From the NCBI GenBank assembly GCA_046957575.1, contig JBKUOG010000012.1, positions 1 through 64,000 on the forward strand: DNA of 64,000 bases. Direction: 5' to 3'. Positions 7,681 through 16,911 of this stretch are shown here, one piece after another; the stretch's first letter is position 1, and each line of letters opens with the position of its first letter. Origin of the DNA: UMGS1370 sp046957575. Its GTDB lineage: Bacteria > Bacillota > Clostridia > Lachnospirales > Lachnospiraceae. The position numbers and the translations under genes are program-made. The notes beneath the pieces were generated by a model. It was not told the DNA's origin. It did no database searches and worked only from the letters and a program-made list of their open reading frames with translations.

Positions 7681-10065
7681 ATGAATCAAAAAGCATTACA
7701 GATTTTGGAATACAATAAGATAACCGCGCAGCTTGCAGAATATGCTTCTTCCTCTTTGGGAAAATCCCTCTGCCAGTCGCTGCTTCCCTCTTCTGATTTG
7801 GAAGAGATTATACTAAGCCAGACCGAGACTACAGATGCATTGACCAGAGTCCGTCAAAAAGGCAGCATTTCCTTTTCCGGTATCCGAAACATTTCCGATT
7901 CTTTAAAGCGGCTGGAAATCGGCAGTTCTCTGGGCATTACCGAACTTCTGGCAATCAGCGCCCAGCTTACGGTTGCCGCCAGAGCCAAAGCCTACGGCCG
8001 TCATGAAGACTCTGAACTTCCGGATGATTCCCTGGAAGAACGGTTTTGGGCCTTAGAACCCCTGACGCCTCTTAATACAGAGATTAAACGGTGCATCCTG
8101 TCAGAAGATGAGGTAAGCGATGATGCCAGTCCGGGACTTCGCCATGTGAGAAGGCAGATGCGGGGAATCGGAGATAAAATCCACACCCAGCTTAATTCTA
8201 TTTTAAATTCCAGCCGAACCTATTTACAGGATGCTGTTATCACCATGCGGGACGGCCGCTACTGCCTGCCGGTAAAGGCCGAACACAAGAATCAGGTGGC
8301 CGGTATGGTTCACGATCAGTCTTCTACCGGATCTACCCTGTTTATTGAGCCGATGGCCATTATCAAGCTGAATAATGATCTGCGGGAACTGGAGATTCAG
8401 GAAAAAAAGGAAATCGAAGCTGTTTTGGCAGATCTAAGCAATCAGACTGCTCCTTACACCGAAGAACTGCTGAATAATCAGGTTATTCTGTCCCAGTTGG
8501 ATTTTATTTTTGCTAAAGCCGCATTGTCCCGGCATTATAAGGGCAGCGAGCCGAAGTTTAACAACAGGGGCTTTATCCACATTAAAGACGGCCGCCATCC
8601 TTTGTTAGAGCCTCAAAAGGTCGTTCCCATCACTGTCCGGCTTGGAGATGAGTTTGATCTGCTGATTGTCACCGGTCCTAATACTGGCGGCAAAACGGTT
8701 TCCTTAAAAACGGTGGGACTGTTTACGCTCATGGGGCAGGCAGGCCTTCACATCCCGGCCTTTGACGGTTCAGAACTGGCGGTATTTCATGAGGTATTTG
8801 CCGATATTGGCGACGAGCAGAGCATTGAGCAGAGTTTAAGTACCTTTTCTGCTCATATGACCAATATTGTCCGTATTTTAGAAGAAGCGGATTCCAACTC
8901 TCTTTGTCTGTTTGACGAATTGGGGGCTGGAACCGATCCGACAGAGGGCGCTGCCCTGGCTATTGCCATTTTGTCCTTCCTTCACAATATGAAGTGCCGG
9001 ACCATGGCGACCACCCATTACAGCGAACTGAAGGTCTTTGCTTTGTCCACTCCAGGCGTAGAAAATGCCTGCTGTGAATTTAATGTGGAAACCCTGCGGC
9101 CTACCTACCGCCTTCTCATCGGCATTCCGGGCAAAAGCAATGCCTTTGCTATCTCGAAAAAACTGGGCCTTCCCGACTATATTATCGAGGACGCCAAGAC
9201 CCATATTGAAAGCGGGGAAGAGGATTTTGAGGATCTGCTGGCCCATCTGGAAAAAAGCCGCCTGACCATTGAAAAGGAACAGGCTGAGATTGCTTCTTAT
9301 AAGACAGAAATCGCCCAGTTAAAGGCCCGTCTGACCCAAAAAGAAGAACGTTTGGAGGAGCGCAGGGAAAAATTAATCCGCAGCGCTTCTGAAGAAGCCC
9401 AGAGAATCCTGCAGGAGGCAAAGGATACTGCGGATCAGACCATTAAGAACATCAATAAGCTGGCTTCCCAGTCCGGCATTGATAATAAAGCACTAGAAGC
9501 AGAACGCACCCGCCTCCGCGACAAACTAAAAAGTACGGATCAGCGGCTGGCCATTAAGCAAAAGGGACCAAAACAGACCATTTCTCCTAAAAAGCTGAAA
9601 ATCGGAGACGGCGTAAAAGTCCTTACTATGAATTTAAAAGGAACTGTCAGTTCCCTTCCCAATGCCAGAGGTGATTTATATGTTCAGATGGGGATTCTCC
9701 GGTCACTGGTCAATATTAAAGATTTGGAACTGTTAAATGAACTGGATATTTCCGGGCCTGCTCTGGAGACAACGCGCGCCAATACTGGCAGCGGCAAAAT
9801 CAAGATGAGCAAATCTGCCTCTGTTTCGCCGGAAGTCAATTTAATCGGAATGACGGTTGATGAGGCAATTCCTGTATTAGATAAGTATCTGGATGACGCT
9901 TATCTGGCCCACCTTCCCCAGGTCCGCGTGGTTCATGGGCGCGGAACCGGCGCATTGAAAACCGGCGTCCACAAGCATTTAAAGCGGCTGAAATATGTAA
10001 AAGATTTCCGTTTAGGCGAGTTTGGTGAAGGAGATACCGGCGTTACAATCGTTACATTTAAGTAA
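7681..10065 (+). CDS. mutS2: Endonuclease MutS2
   Basis: 794 aa MutS-family ATPase with nuclease tail; in Gram-positives it limits recombination and/or rescues collided ribosomes by splitting them. Order: clamp/lever helices, ATPase with Walker A GPNTGGKTVS, Walker B LCLFDELGAGTDPTEGAAL, signature loop STFSAHMTNI, a long coiled coil (about 515-630), a KOW-like linker, and a C-terminal Smr domain with HGRGTGALK. The Smr start reads NLIGMTVDEA, without the DLRG form often seen. ATG at 7681 is preceded by GGAGG. The response regulator starts 9 nt after the stop, suggesting cotranscription. Confidence 0.95.
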   Translation: MNQKALQILEYNKITAQLAEYASSSLGKSLCQSLLPSSDLEEIILSQTETTDALTRVRQKGSISFSGIRNISDSLKRLEIGSSLGITELLAISAQLTVAARAKAYGRHEDSELPDDSLEERFWALEPLTPLNTEIKRCILSEDEVSDDASPGLRHVRRQMRGIGDKIHTQLNSILNSSRTYLQDAVITMRDGRYCLPVKAEHKNQVAGMVHDQSSTGSTLFIEPMAIIKLNNDLRELEIQEKKEIEAVLADLSNQTAPYTEELLNNQVILSQLDFIFAKAALSRHYKGSEPKFNNRGFIHIKDGRHPLLEPQKVVPITVRLGDEFDLLIVTGPNTGGKTVSLKTVGLFTLMGQAGLHIPAFDGSELAVFHEVFADIGDEQSIEQSLSTFSAHMTNIVRILEEADSNSLCLFDELGAGTDPTEGAALAIAILSFLHNMKCRTMATTHYSELKVFALSTPGVENACCEFNVETLRPTYRLLIGIPGKSNAFAISKKLGLPDYIIEDAKTHIESGEEDFEDLLAHLEKSRLTIEKEQAEIASYKTEIAQLKARLTQKEERLEERREKLIRSASEEAQRILQEAKDTADQTIKNINKLASQSGIDNKALEAERTRLRDKLKSTDQRLAIKQKGPKQTISPKKLKIGDGVKVLTMNLKGTVSSLPNARGDLYVQMGILRSLVNIKDLELLNELDISGPALETTRANTGSGKIKMSKSASVSPEVNLIGMTVDEAIPVLDKYLDDAYLAHLPQVRVVHGRGTGALKTGVHKHLKRLKYVKDFRLGEFGEGDTGVTIVTFK

Positions 10066-10074
10066 GGAGGCATT

Positions 10075-10785
10075 ATGGCAGAAAAACAGAAAATATTAAT
10101 TGTAGATGATGACGCCAACATTGCAGAGCTGATTTCTCTGTATTTGGAAAAAGAATGTTTTGAAACTCAGATCGTAGGGGACGGGGAAGAGGCCCTGCGG
10201 GTGTTCCCTGTATTTAAACCCAATTTAATCCTGTTGGATCTGATGCTGCCTGGTATTGACGGTTACCAGGTCTGCCGGGAAGTCCGCAGTTCTTCCCAGG
10301 TTCCCATTATCATGCTGTCCGCCAAAGGCGAGATTTTTGACAAAGTGCTGGGACTTGAACTGGGCGCTGACGATTATATGATCAAACCCTTTGACTCCAA
10401 AGAACTTGTGGCAAGGGTAAAAGCAGTCTTAAGACGTTATCAGACTGCTCCTGCCCCCGCTGCCCCTACCTTAGAGCAGCAGGGCAATTTTGTAGAATAT
10501 CCGGATTTGATTGTCAATCTAACCAACTACTCTGTTACCTATATGGGGCATTCTATTGAAATGCCCCCCAAGGAACTGGAACTTTTGTATTTCTTAGCTT
10601 CCTCCCCCAACCAGGTATTTACCAGAGAGCAGCTTCTTGACAATATCTGGGGATATGAGTATATCGGAGACACCCGTACCGTTGATGTACATATCAAACG
10701 TCTCCGCGAAAAAATCAAAGATCACAAAAACTGGGCGCTGACCACAGTCTGGGGCATTGGATATAAATTTGAGGTGAAACGATAA
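10075..10785 (+). CDS. OmpR/PhoB-family response regulator
   Basis: 236 aa DNA-binding regulator. The receiver has the acidic pocket D11-D13, phospho-acceptor D55 in LILLDLMLPG, the switch residue in IIMLSAKGE, and K in YMIKPFDSKEL. The C-terminal winged helix (about 135-234) ends with RTVDVHIKRLREKI and WGIGYKFE. GGAGG lies 4 nt before the ATG. Its stop overlaps the kinase start (TAATG), so the pair is translationally coupled. Two secreted wall-binding proteins follow, making envelope control a reasonable guess. Confidence 0.92.
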   Translation: MAEKQKILIVDDDANIAELISLYLEKECFETQIVGDGEEALRVFPVFKPNLILLDLMLPGIDGYQVCREVRSSSQVPIIMLSAKGEIFDKVLGLELGADDYMIKPFDSKELVARVKAVLRRYQTAPAPAAPTLEQQGNFVEYPDLIVNLTNYSVTYMGHSIEMPPKELELLYFLASSPNQVFTREQLLDNIWGYEYIGDTRTVDVHIKRLREKIKDHKNWALTTVWGIGYKFEVKR

Positions 10786-12197
10786 TGAATCATTCGCTTT
10801 ATTCCAAGTTTATTTTGGGATATCTGTTATTTGGACTTCTGGGTTTTGTCACCATTGCCACCCTGTCCTCCCAGATGGTCCACCGCTACCTGATTGAACG
10901 GCGGGCAGACACTATGTATGACCACGCATCCGTTATCGCCGACCAGCTAAGCAATATGTACCTTGATGTGTCTCAGGATTTGGAGACGACTTCCGCCCAG
11001 GTAGATTCCCTTTCCCATTTTATTCAATCTGATATCTGGGTTGTAGAACAGAATGGGACCATTGTTGCAGACAGCAGCAATGAAAATAAAGAAAATCTGG
11101 TTATCGAGAATTTTAATCCTACGGCTATCGGAAACCGCTCCTACGGTATCGGCAATTATTATGGCCTGTTTCCCTATGACGTTATCAGTGTTTCCGCTCC
11201 CATTACAGGCAATTATAATACCTACGGCTATATTCTGATTCACAGTCCTGTGTCCCAATTGATCCCTGAGCAGAATCGGCTGTTAAATATTGTATATATC
11301 ACAGGATTAATTATTTTTGCTCTGTCTCTGATTATTCTTCTGGTATTTACAAAGATTGTATATTTTCCTCTTCGCCGCATCACTGTAGGAGCCAATGAGT
11401 ATGCGTCCGGAAACCTGACGTATTCTATCAAAGTAGATACGCAGGACGAGATGGGGTATCTGGCCGCTACTCTGAATTATATGTCCAGCGAATTAAACAA
11501 ACTGGAAGAATACCAAAAGACGTTTATTGCCAATGTATCCCACGATTTCCGCTCTCCGCTGACTTCTATTAAAGGTTATCTGGAAGCGATTCTGGACGGG
11601 ACCATACCGCCCCAGATGCAGGAAAAATATTTAACCCGCGTTATTTCCGAGACAGAACGGTTAAATAAGCTGACCCAGGGGATGCTGACTTTAAATTCTC
11701 TGGACAGTAAGGGATATCTGTCCCGCACGAATTTCGACATTAACCGAACGATCAAAGACACAGCCGCCTCGTTTGAAGGCACCTGCAATGCAAGGGAAAT
11801 TTCGTTTGATCTGACTTTTTCGGATTCGATTCTTATGGTATATGCGGATTTGGGCAAGATTCAGCAGGTCCTCTATAACCTGATAGACAATGCCATCAAG
11901 TTCAGTCATAACGGCGGGATTATCTACATCCAGACCTCTATCCGACGGGAAAAGGTTTTTGTCTCTGTAAAGGACTGCGGCATCGGCATTCCTAAAGAGA
12001 GCATTAAAAAAATCTGGGATCGGTTTTATAAATCGGATACTTCCCGCGGAAAGGATAAAAAGGGTACTGGTCTGGGTCTTGCCATTGTAAAAGAAATTAT
12101 TCAGTCTCATGGCGAAAATATCGATGTTATCAGTACTCCTGATGTGGGTACTGAATTTATATTCAGTCTGCCAAAGGCATCCGCATCAAACTTGTAG
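10785..12197 (+). CDS. Sensor histidine kinase, partner of the preceding regulator
   Basis: 470 aa membrane kinase. TM1 about 8-30, extracellular sensor loop 31-165, TM2 about 166-189, HAMP (about 190-243), HisKA with H253 in FIANVSHDFRSPLTSIKGY, then HATPase_c with the N box (VLYNLIDNAIKFS), G1 (KDCGIGIP) and G2 (GTGLGLAIVKEI). The architecture is PhoR/ResE-like. The start overlaps the regulator stop by one base. The sensed signal cannot be read from the divergent extracellular loop. Confidence 0.92.
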   Translation: MNHSLYSKFILGYLLFGLLGFVTIATLSSQMVHRYLIERRADTMYDHASVIADQLSNMYLDVSQDLETTSAQVDSLSHFIQSDIWVVEQNGTIVADSSNENKENLVIENFNPTAIGNRSYGIGNYYGLFPYDVISVSAPITGNYNTYGYILIHSPVSQLIPEQNRLLNIVYITGLIIFALSLIILLVFTKIVYFPLRRITVGANEYASGNLTYSIKVDTQDEMGYLAATLNYMSSELNKLEEYQKTFIANVSHDFRSPLTSIKGYLEAILDGTIPPQMQEKYLTRVISETERLNKLTQGMLTLNSLDSKGYLSRTNFDINRTIKDTAASFEGTCNAREISFDLTFSDSILMVYADLGKIQQVLYNLIDNAIKFSHNGGIIYIQTSIRREKVFVSVKDCGIGIPKESIKKIWDRFYKSDTSRGKDKKGTGLGLAIVKEIIQSHGENIDVISTPDVGTEFIFSLPKASASNL

Positions 12198-12258
12198 ATA
12201 ATTTTTGCCGCCGTCCTGAATAGTGATAACAACTTTTAAAAAGAAAGAAGGATGATTT

Positions 12259-13245
12259 ATGAAACCTGCAAAAAAATTAAGCCTGATCGTGTCTGTCTCT
12301 GCCCTTTTTACCGCAGCCGCAGCATCTGCCGCTTTTGCCGCCCGTCTGGAAGATGTTTCTCTCCAGTTTTCCATTGGAGAGCGCAATGATACTACCTATC
12401 CCAAGGTAGATGTAATTCCTATGGAAGAGACTTTGTATTCTGTGGAAAGCGCTGCTTTTATCCAGTATGTTGATCCTTATACGGATCGTCCCAACCGCTA
12501 TCCTACAGCCGAAGTTGTGCTAAAGCCTGCCGATGGTTATACATTTAAATCCTCTTCCAACAGTTATTTCAACTTATTTGGAGGCGGAGCTGAGTACGTA
12601 TCCGCCCGTAAATCCGGCGACAGCAAATCTCTGACTTTGACAGTTGAGTTTGAAAATATGGGTTCTTCTTCCATTGCCAGTCCATCTGCTGTAACGTTGG
12701 ACGAAACAGGACTGGTTTCCTGGACTCCTGTAAGTGATGCCGGTTCCTACGAAGTAACCATTATGCGCAATGGCAAGGCAAATAACCCAACTAAAACCAC
12801 TGTTTCCGGCACCAGCTTAAATATTGGTTCTCTGATTACCCGCACTGGAGACTACAGCGTCCGCGTTTCTGCCATCAGCCGTTTTGACACCAAGATAAAA
12901 AGCGATTATTCCTATTCCGAAACGATCTCTGTAGACGAGACTGACTTAGCTGATTTTTCCGCCAGTTCTGCCTCATATGCAGACCGTAACGGCCAGTGGG
13001 TTGAATCTGGCGGCAATTACTGGTATCAAAATCCAGACGGTACCTGGCCTGCGGCCGGATGGCAGCAGATTGAGGGAGACTGGTACTTTTTTAACGCCCA
13101 GGGATACCGCGAGACTGGCTGGATCCTATGGAATAACCAACAGTATTTTTGCGGCAGTGACGGGAAAATGCTTGCTGACACCATGACTCCGGATAACTAT
13201 TATGTAGATGCTAACGGGGTTTGGAAGGAAGGAATTGAGCAATGA
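12259..13245 (+). CDS. Secreted wall-binding-repeat protein with Fn3-like domain (copy 1)
   Basis: 328 aa exported protein. The signal peptide covers about 1-28 (cut after AAFA), followed by a beta-rich N-terminal domain (LEDVSLQFSIGE...), an Fn3-like module (about 136-212; GLVSWTPVSDAGSYEVTIM) and C-terminal aromatic repeats of the choline/glucan-binding type (YWYQNPDGTW, GDWYFFNAQGY, QYFCGSDGKM). The repeats suggest noncovalent attachment to wall polymers; no enzyme motif is seen. A GAAGGATG ribosome site precedes ATG 12259. It overlaps the next, paralogous gene by 4 nt and follows the two-component genes by about 60 nt. Confidence 0.8.
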   Translation: MKPAKKLSLIVSVSALFTAAAASAAFAARLEDVSLQFSIGERNDTTYPKVDVIPMEETLYSVESAAFIQYVDPYTDRPNRYPTAEVVLKPADGYTFKSSSNSYFNLFGGGAEYVSARKSGDSKSLTLTVEFENMGSSSIASPSAVTLDETGLVSWTPVSDAGSYEVTIMRNGKANNPTKTTVSGTSLNIGSLITRTGDYSVRVSAISRFDTKIKSDYSYSETISVDETDLADFSASSASYADRNGQWVESGGNYWYQNPDGTWPAAGWQQIEGDWYFFNAQGYRETGWILWNNQQYFCGSDGKMLADTMTPDNYYVDANGVWKEGIEQ

Positions 13246-14294
13246 GAAATGTGAAAAAATATTGTGCTTTGATGTCTTCTTCTCTTCTGCTGGCGCTTCT
13301 GGTCCCTATGACCTGCTTTGCCAGGGATAAGATTGAAGAAATTTCCCTGAACTTTTCTGCTGATTTAGATGCCGGCACAGAGTGGCCCTCTATGGAAATC
13401 AGCGGAGATGAAGAGGGATATTCGATTGATGACTTTTATTTTCAGACTGACAGTTCTGAAAAATATCCCCAGGGTGTCGTAACCCTGCTTGCAGATGATG
13501 ATCACTATTTTGGGACCATCAAATCTGCAGACTGTGAATTAGAAGGAGAGGGAGCCAGGTTTGTAAAGGCAGTCAAAAAAACCGGCAGCCAGTTAAATTT
13601 AACGGTTTCTTTTCATGAGATGGGTGCAGATTCATTGGAGGACCCGTCAGGACTTACCTGGGGCCAGGGCAATATCGCTTCCTGGGCTCCTGTCCCTGGC
13701 GCAAAGCATTATGAAGTGCGTCTGATGAAAGACGGCAAATCTGTTTTTGCCCAATCTGCGGAAACTGCTGAAAATTCTTATGATTTTTCTCCTATGATAA
13801 ATCAGGCTGGCAATTATTCTTTCCGGGTACGGGCTGTCAGCCGCTACCATCAATCCACTGTCAGCCAATGGATTGATTCTCCTATATGCCGCATAGATGA
13901 AGCCGGAACAGGAAGCTATTCCAATTCGCAGACGACAGATGCCCAGTTTGGAGACACCACACAGAGTGACGCAAACGCGCAGGACGGCGCAGATACTCCT
14001 GGACACTGGGTTTTCGATCAGGACTCCTGGTACTGGGAATATCCAGACGGCAGCCGCGCTGCCTCCCAGTGGATCTTTTATGACAATGGCTGGTATTATC
14101 TGAATGCAGATTCCCGCATGGCATCTGGCTGGACCTGGATTGCTGGAGCGGACGGAATCAGCCGCTGCTACTGTTTTAGCGAAGACCCTCTGGACACTGT
14201 TGGAAAACTCTATACCAATACAGTGACTCCCGATGGCTCTTTTGTAAACAGTGACGGTGCATGGATGGTAAATGGCATTGTACAGACCCGATAG
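13242..14294 (+). CDS. Secreted wall-binding-repeat protein with Fn3-like domain (copy 2)
   Basis: 350 aa paralogue of the preceding protein with the same layout: signal peptide (cut after TCFA), N-terminal domain starting KIEEISLNFSADLDAG, Fn3-like module (NIASWAPVPGAKHYEVRLM), a Ser/Thr/Asp/Gln linker, then C-terminal aromatic repeats (DSWYWEYPDGS, NGWYYLNADSR). ATG at 13242 overlaps the previous stop as ATGA, so translation is coupled and the two products are probably made together. Sequence divergence is large, so the duplication is old. Function unknown beyond likely surface location. Confidence 0.78.
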   Translation: MRNVKKYCALMSSSLLLALLVPMTCFARDKIEEISLNFSADLDAGTEWPSMEISGDEEGYSIDDFYFQTDSSEKYPQGVVTLLADDDHYFGTIKSADCELEGEGARFVKAVKKTGSQLNLTVSFHEMGADSLEDPSGLTWGQGNIASWAPVPGAKHYEVRLMKDGKSVFAQSAETAENSYDFSPMINQAGNYSFRVRAVSRYHQSTVSQWIDSPICRIDEAGTGSYSNSQTTDAQFGDTTQSDANAQDGADTPGHWVFDQDSWYWEYPDGSRAASQWIFYDNGWYYLNADSRMASGWTWIAGADGISRCYCFSEDPLDTVGKLYTNTVTPDGSFVNSDGAWMVNGIVQTR

Positions 14295-14334
14295 CTGAAA
14301 AGAACTCTCCAGCTGCTTTTTGTGATACCGAACA

Positions 14335-14390
14335 TCAAAAAACGGCAGAGAGCGGATTCGCCATCCGTTTCTCTGCCGCCTGATTTCTTC
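14335..14390. terminator. Bidirectional terminator between convergent genes
   Basis: CGGCAGAGAGCGGAT (14343 on) pairs with ATCCGTTTCTCTGCCG (to 14378). An A-run on the left (T-run for the minus strand, serving glcK) and a T-rich stretch on the right (serving the wall-protein operon) flank it. Confidence 0.75.
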
Positions 14391-14417
14391 TTTTTCTTTG
14401 TTCCTTCTCTTTGGTCT

Positions 14418-15359
14418 TTAGTCTAATACCATTCTGGCTGCTCCATAAATTCCTGCATCATTCCCCAGACTTGCCAGTGTAATAATTCCTTTATTCTGAG
14501 AAATCACTGTATAGCTCTGATAATATTTGTCAATCTTATCTGCCAGAAACTGACCTGCTCTGGATACACCGCCTCCGATAACAAATGCCTCCGGATCAAC
14601 GGTTAAAGCCACCTGGCTTAAAACCAGACCCAGATAGCGGGCGGCTGTCTCTACTACTTCATCTGCCAGAGCATCTCCTGCCTTTGCTGCATCCAGCACG
14701 TCTTTTGCCGTTACACTGTCTCCCTTCTCCCGAAGAGCAGAGGGAGTATCAGAAGCTGCCATTTTCCGGCGCGCCTCCCTGGCAATTCCCGTTGCGCTGG
14801 CAATCTGTTCCAGACATCCTACACCGCCGCAATTGCAGGCCTCGGTTTCTTCGTCCCGAACATGGATGTGGCCAATCTCACCGCCGAGTCCATGTCTTCC
14901 AGGTACAATTTTTTCATCAATAATAACGCCGCCGCCTACTCCGGTTCCCAGCGTTACCATTACAATATCATGGAAGCCTTTGCCGCCGCCCTGCCACATT
15001 TCACCTAAGGCTGCTACATTGGCATCATTGCCGCTCTTTACCGGAAGTCCCAAAAGTTCGCTCAATTCCTTTTGGGCATTCTTTTCTTTCCAACCCAGAT
15101 TTACACATTGAGTCACCATTCCATCTGATAATACAGGACCTGGGATTCCCATACCTGCTCCGACTACATCTGCCTGGTCAATCTGTTTTTCTGCCAGCTT
15201 TTCCTTCACAGACTTTGCAATATCCGGAAGAATATTTTTGGCGCCATCCTCTACTCTTGTAGGGATCTCCCACTTGTCCATCAGTTGTCCGTTCACTTCA
15301 AACAATCCCAGCTTAACTGTAGTCCCCCCCACATCGATTCCAACACATACTTTTCCCAT
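14418..15359 (-). CDS. glcK: ROK-family glucokinase
   Basis: 313 aa cytoplasmic kinase converting glucose to glucose-6-phosphate with ATP. Phosphate-1 motif VGIDVGGTTVKLG at the N-terminus, sugar-binding GNDANVAALGE, the ATP glycine-rich TLGTGVGGGV, the ROK zinc signature with H and CNCGGVGCLEQ, and adenosine-site VIGGGVS. It could act on other hexoses, as ROK kinases vary, but the sequence is closest to GlcK as I recall it. It stands alone between the shared terminator and the DUF5711 gene, about 100 nt from the latter. Confidence 0.88.
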   Translation of the reverse strand: MGKVCVGIDVGGTTVKLGLFEVNGQLMDKWEIPTRVEDGAKNILPDIAKSVKEKLAEKQIDQADVVGAGMGIPGPVLSDGMVTQCVNLGWKEKNAQKELSELLGLPVKSGNDANVAALGEMWQGGGKGFHDIVMVTLGTGVGGGVIIDEKIVPGRHGLGGEIGHIHVRDEETEACNCGGVGCLEQIASATGIAREARRKMAASDTPSALREKGDSVTAKDVLDAAKAGDALADEVVETAARYLGLVLSQVALTVDPEAFVIGGGVSRAGQFLADKIDKYYQSYTVISQNKGIITLASLGNDAGIYGAARMVLD

Positions 15360-15460
15360 TTTTCTTTTGCTCCTTTACTTTTATTCTGTCTGTTCAGAAC
15401 AGGGCATGTTCTTATTCTGCAAAAGCAGTAAAAAAGATGCCCGCCTGCGCAGATTGCCTG

Positions 15461-16807
15461 TTACCGAAATGTTATGGCCTGCATTTTCTGCGGCCCTGTC
15501 AAAATAAACTGATTGGACAGCCCGCCGCTTGTAATATAGGAAATCTGAAAGTCGATTTCTCCGCCAAATTTTTCTACACCCTTCATATTATAAATTTTAC
15601 AGGAATTATCGTTATAAAGGATGACATACTCTCCATCAATATTTCCGGATGTATAGGAATAATCAAGCCCGGTTTCAAATACTTTTGTGCCGTTGCCCCG
15701 GTATACCACCAGTTTTTCCGGCTCCGGCCCCGCGCTGTTGGCTGTCACCAGTCCCACATATTTATCTGAATAAAACAGACTTTCTATCCGCTCTTCCTCT
15801 GTTTGGACCGTAAGAACCGGATTGGCCCTGTTTTCGGATGAGAAAAAAGCAAGTCCTGTATCTGCACAGGCAAAAGACTCTGTCTCTGATAAATACCGCA
15901 CTCTCGGAACTACTTTGTCTGCAAATGCCTCTTCATTGGCGCTGACAATTCGATCTGGCAGATTTGCCCCTACTTCATCTGAATAATCATAAATTACAAC
16001 CCGGCTTCTTAAAGCGCTGCCGTCTATGTAAGCATAAGAGCAAATCAACTGTGTCCCGTCCGGCGAAAAGCTCAAATCCATCAAATATCCATTTTTTGAC
16101 AGAGTGGATTTCATGGTAAGCTTCAAATCACTTCCATCCCGTTTAAACATAGACACGTAGCTGGATTTGGAATCTTCCTGAGCGGCTGCCACAATCCCTT
16201 TTCCTGATATGGAAATCCGCACAATCGGGAGTAAAGTAGTGGCAACGCCCTGAGCGCCTTCTTCATTAAAAATATAAATGCTGTTTCCTTGCTGATCCGC
16301 TATGGCCGCAAAAGATCCGTTGACTGCTGCGATAGGCGCTTTCATCTCAAACGTCTGAACCCATATGGTTTTTCCTTTATTATCTATGTAGGAAGCACCA
16401 TCTTTGGTATATTTTAATACATTCTTTCCAAAGTTCACATAGTTTGCGCTGCTTCTCTCAATTCCTTCCTCGCCAGCAGTCAAATCCGCCTCCCAGTTCA
16501 CAGAATATTCCTGAAACCGGTAATAGGTTTTCCAGTAGTAAATTCCCCCAAATATTCCTGCCAAAAGCACTAAAAAAACTGCAGCAGCAATCATCCTTTT
16601 TTGCAGCTTTTTTATGTGGAATTTTTTTAGTTCTTCTGCTGCTTCTGTACTATTTTGACGGGTCTGACTTTGAAAATCAGAATTTCTTCTGGAAATTTTT
16701 GACTGTCCCGGATGCTTTGGAAAAGGTACCGCATTATTATTTACAACTACCTGCCTGCGCAGCTGCTGCTTTTTTCGTTCCCTGCTCATGGAGCTCATAT
16801 CACTCAT
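15461..16807 (-). CDS. DUF5711-type single-pass membrane protein, beta-propeller-like ectodomain
   Basis: 448 aa. Basic Ser/Asn-rich cytoplasmic N-terminus (1-70), one TM (about 72-91; MIAAAVFLVLLAGIFGGIYY), then an ectodomain of short repeating beta blades (VNGSFAAIADQQGNSIYIF, YLMDLSFSPDGTQLICSYAY, EYVILYNDNSCKIYN) consistent with a WD40-like propeller. It matches what I recall of DUF5711; function is unknown. It lies between glcK and the LysM protein and may form a unit with the latter, separated by about 100 nt. Confidence 0.65.
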   Translation of the reverse strand: MSDMSSMSRERKKQQLRRQVVVNNNAVPFPKHPGQSKISRRNSDFQSQTRQNSTEAAEELKKFHIKKLQKRMIAAAVFLVLLAGIFGGIYYWKTYYRFQEYSVNWEADLTAGEEGIERSSANYVNFGKNVLKYTKDGASYIDNKGKTIWVQTFEMKAPIAAVNGSFAAIADQQGNSIYIFNEEGAQGVATTLLPIVRISISGKGIVAAAQEDSKSSYVSMFKRDGSDLKLTMKSTLSKNGYLMDLSFSPDGTQLICSYAYIDGSALRSRVVIYDYSDEVGANLPDRIVSANEEAFADKVVPRVRYLSETESFACADTGLAFFSSENRANPVLTVQTEEERIESLFYSDKYVGLVTANSAGPEPEKLVVYRGNGTKVFETGLDYSYTSGNIDGEYVILYNDNSCKIYNMKGVEKFGGEIDFQISYITSGGLSNQFILTGPQKMQAITFR

Positions 16808-16911
16808 TTCCGTCTCTCTCCGTTCTGCTGCATACTGTCAGTATACAACATTTCGAGAAAAAACGCATTACTTTTTAGCCTTAAACCTTTTTTGCCTTCC
16901 AAAATTTCCGC

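Noticed and set aside
8878..9421. Minus-strand ORFs of 79-122 codons inside mutS2
   Set aside because: Shadows of the well-conserved mutS2 ATPase region.
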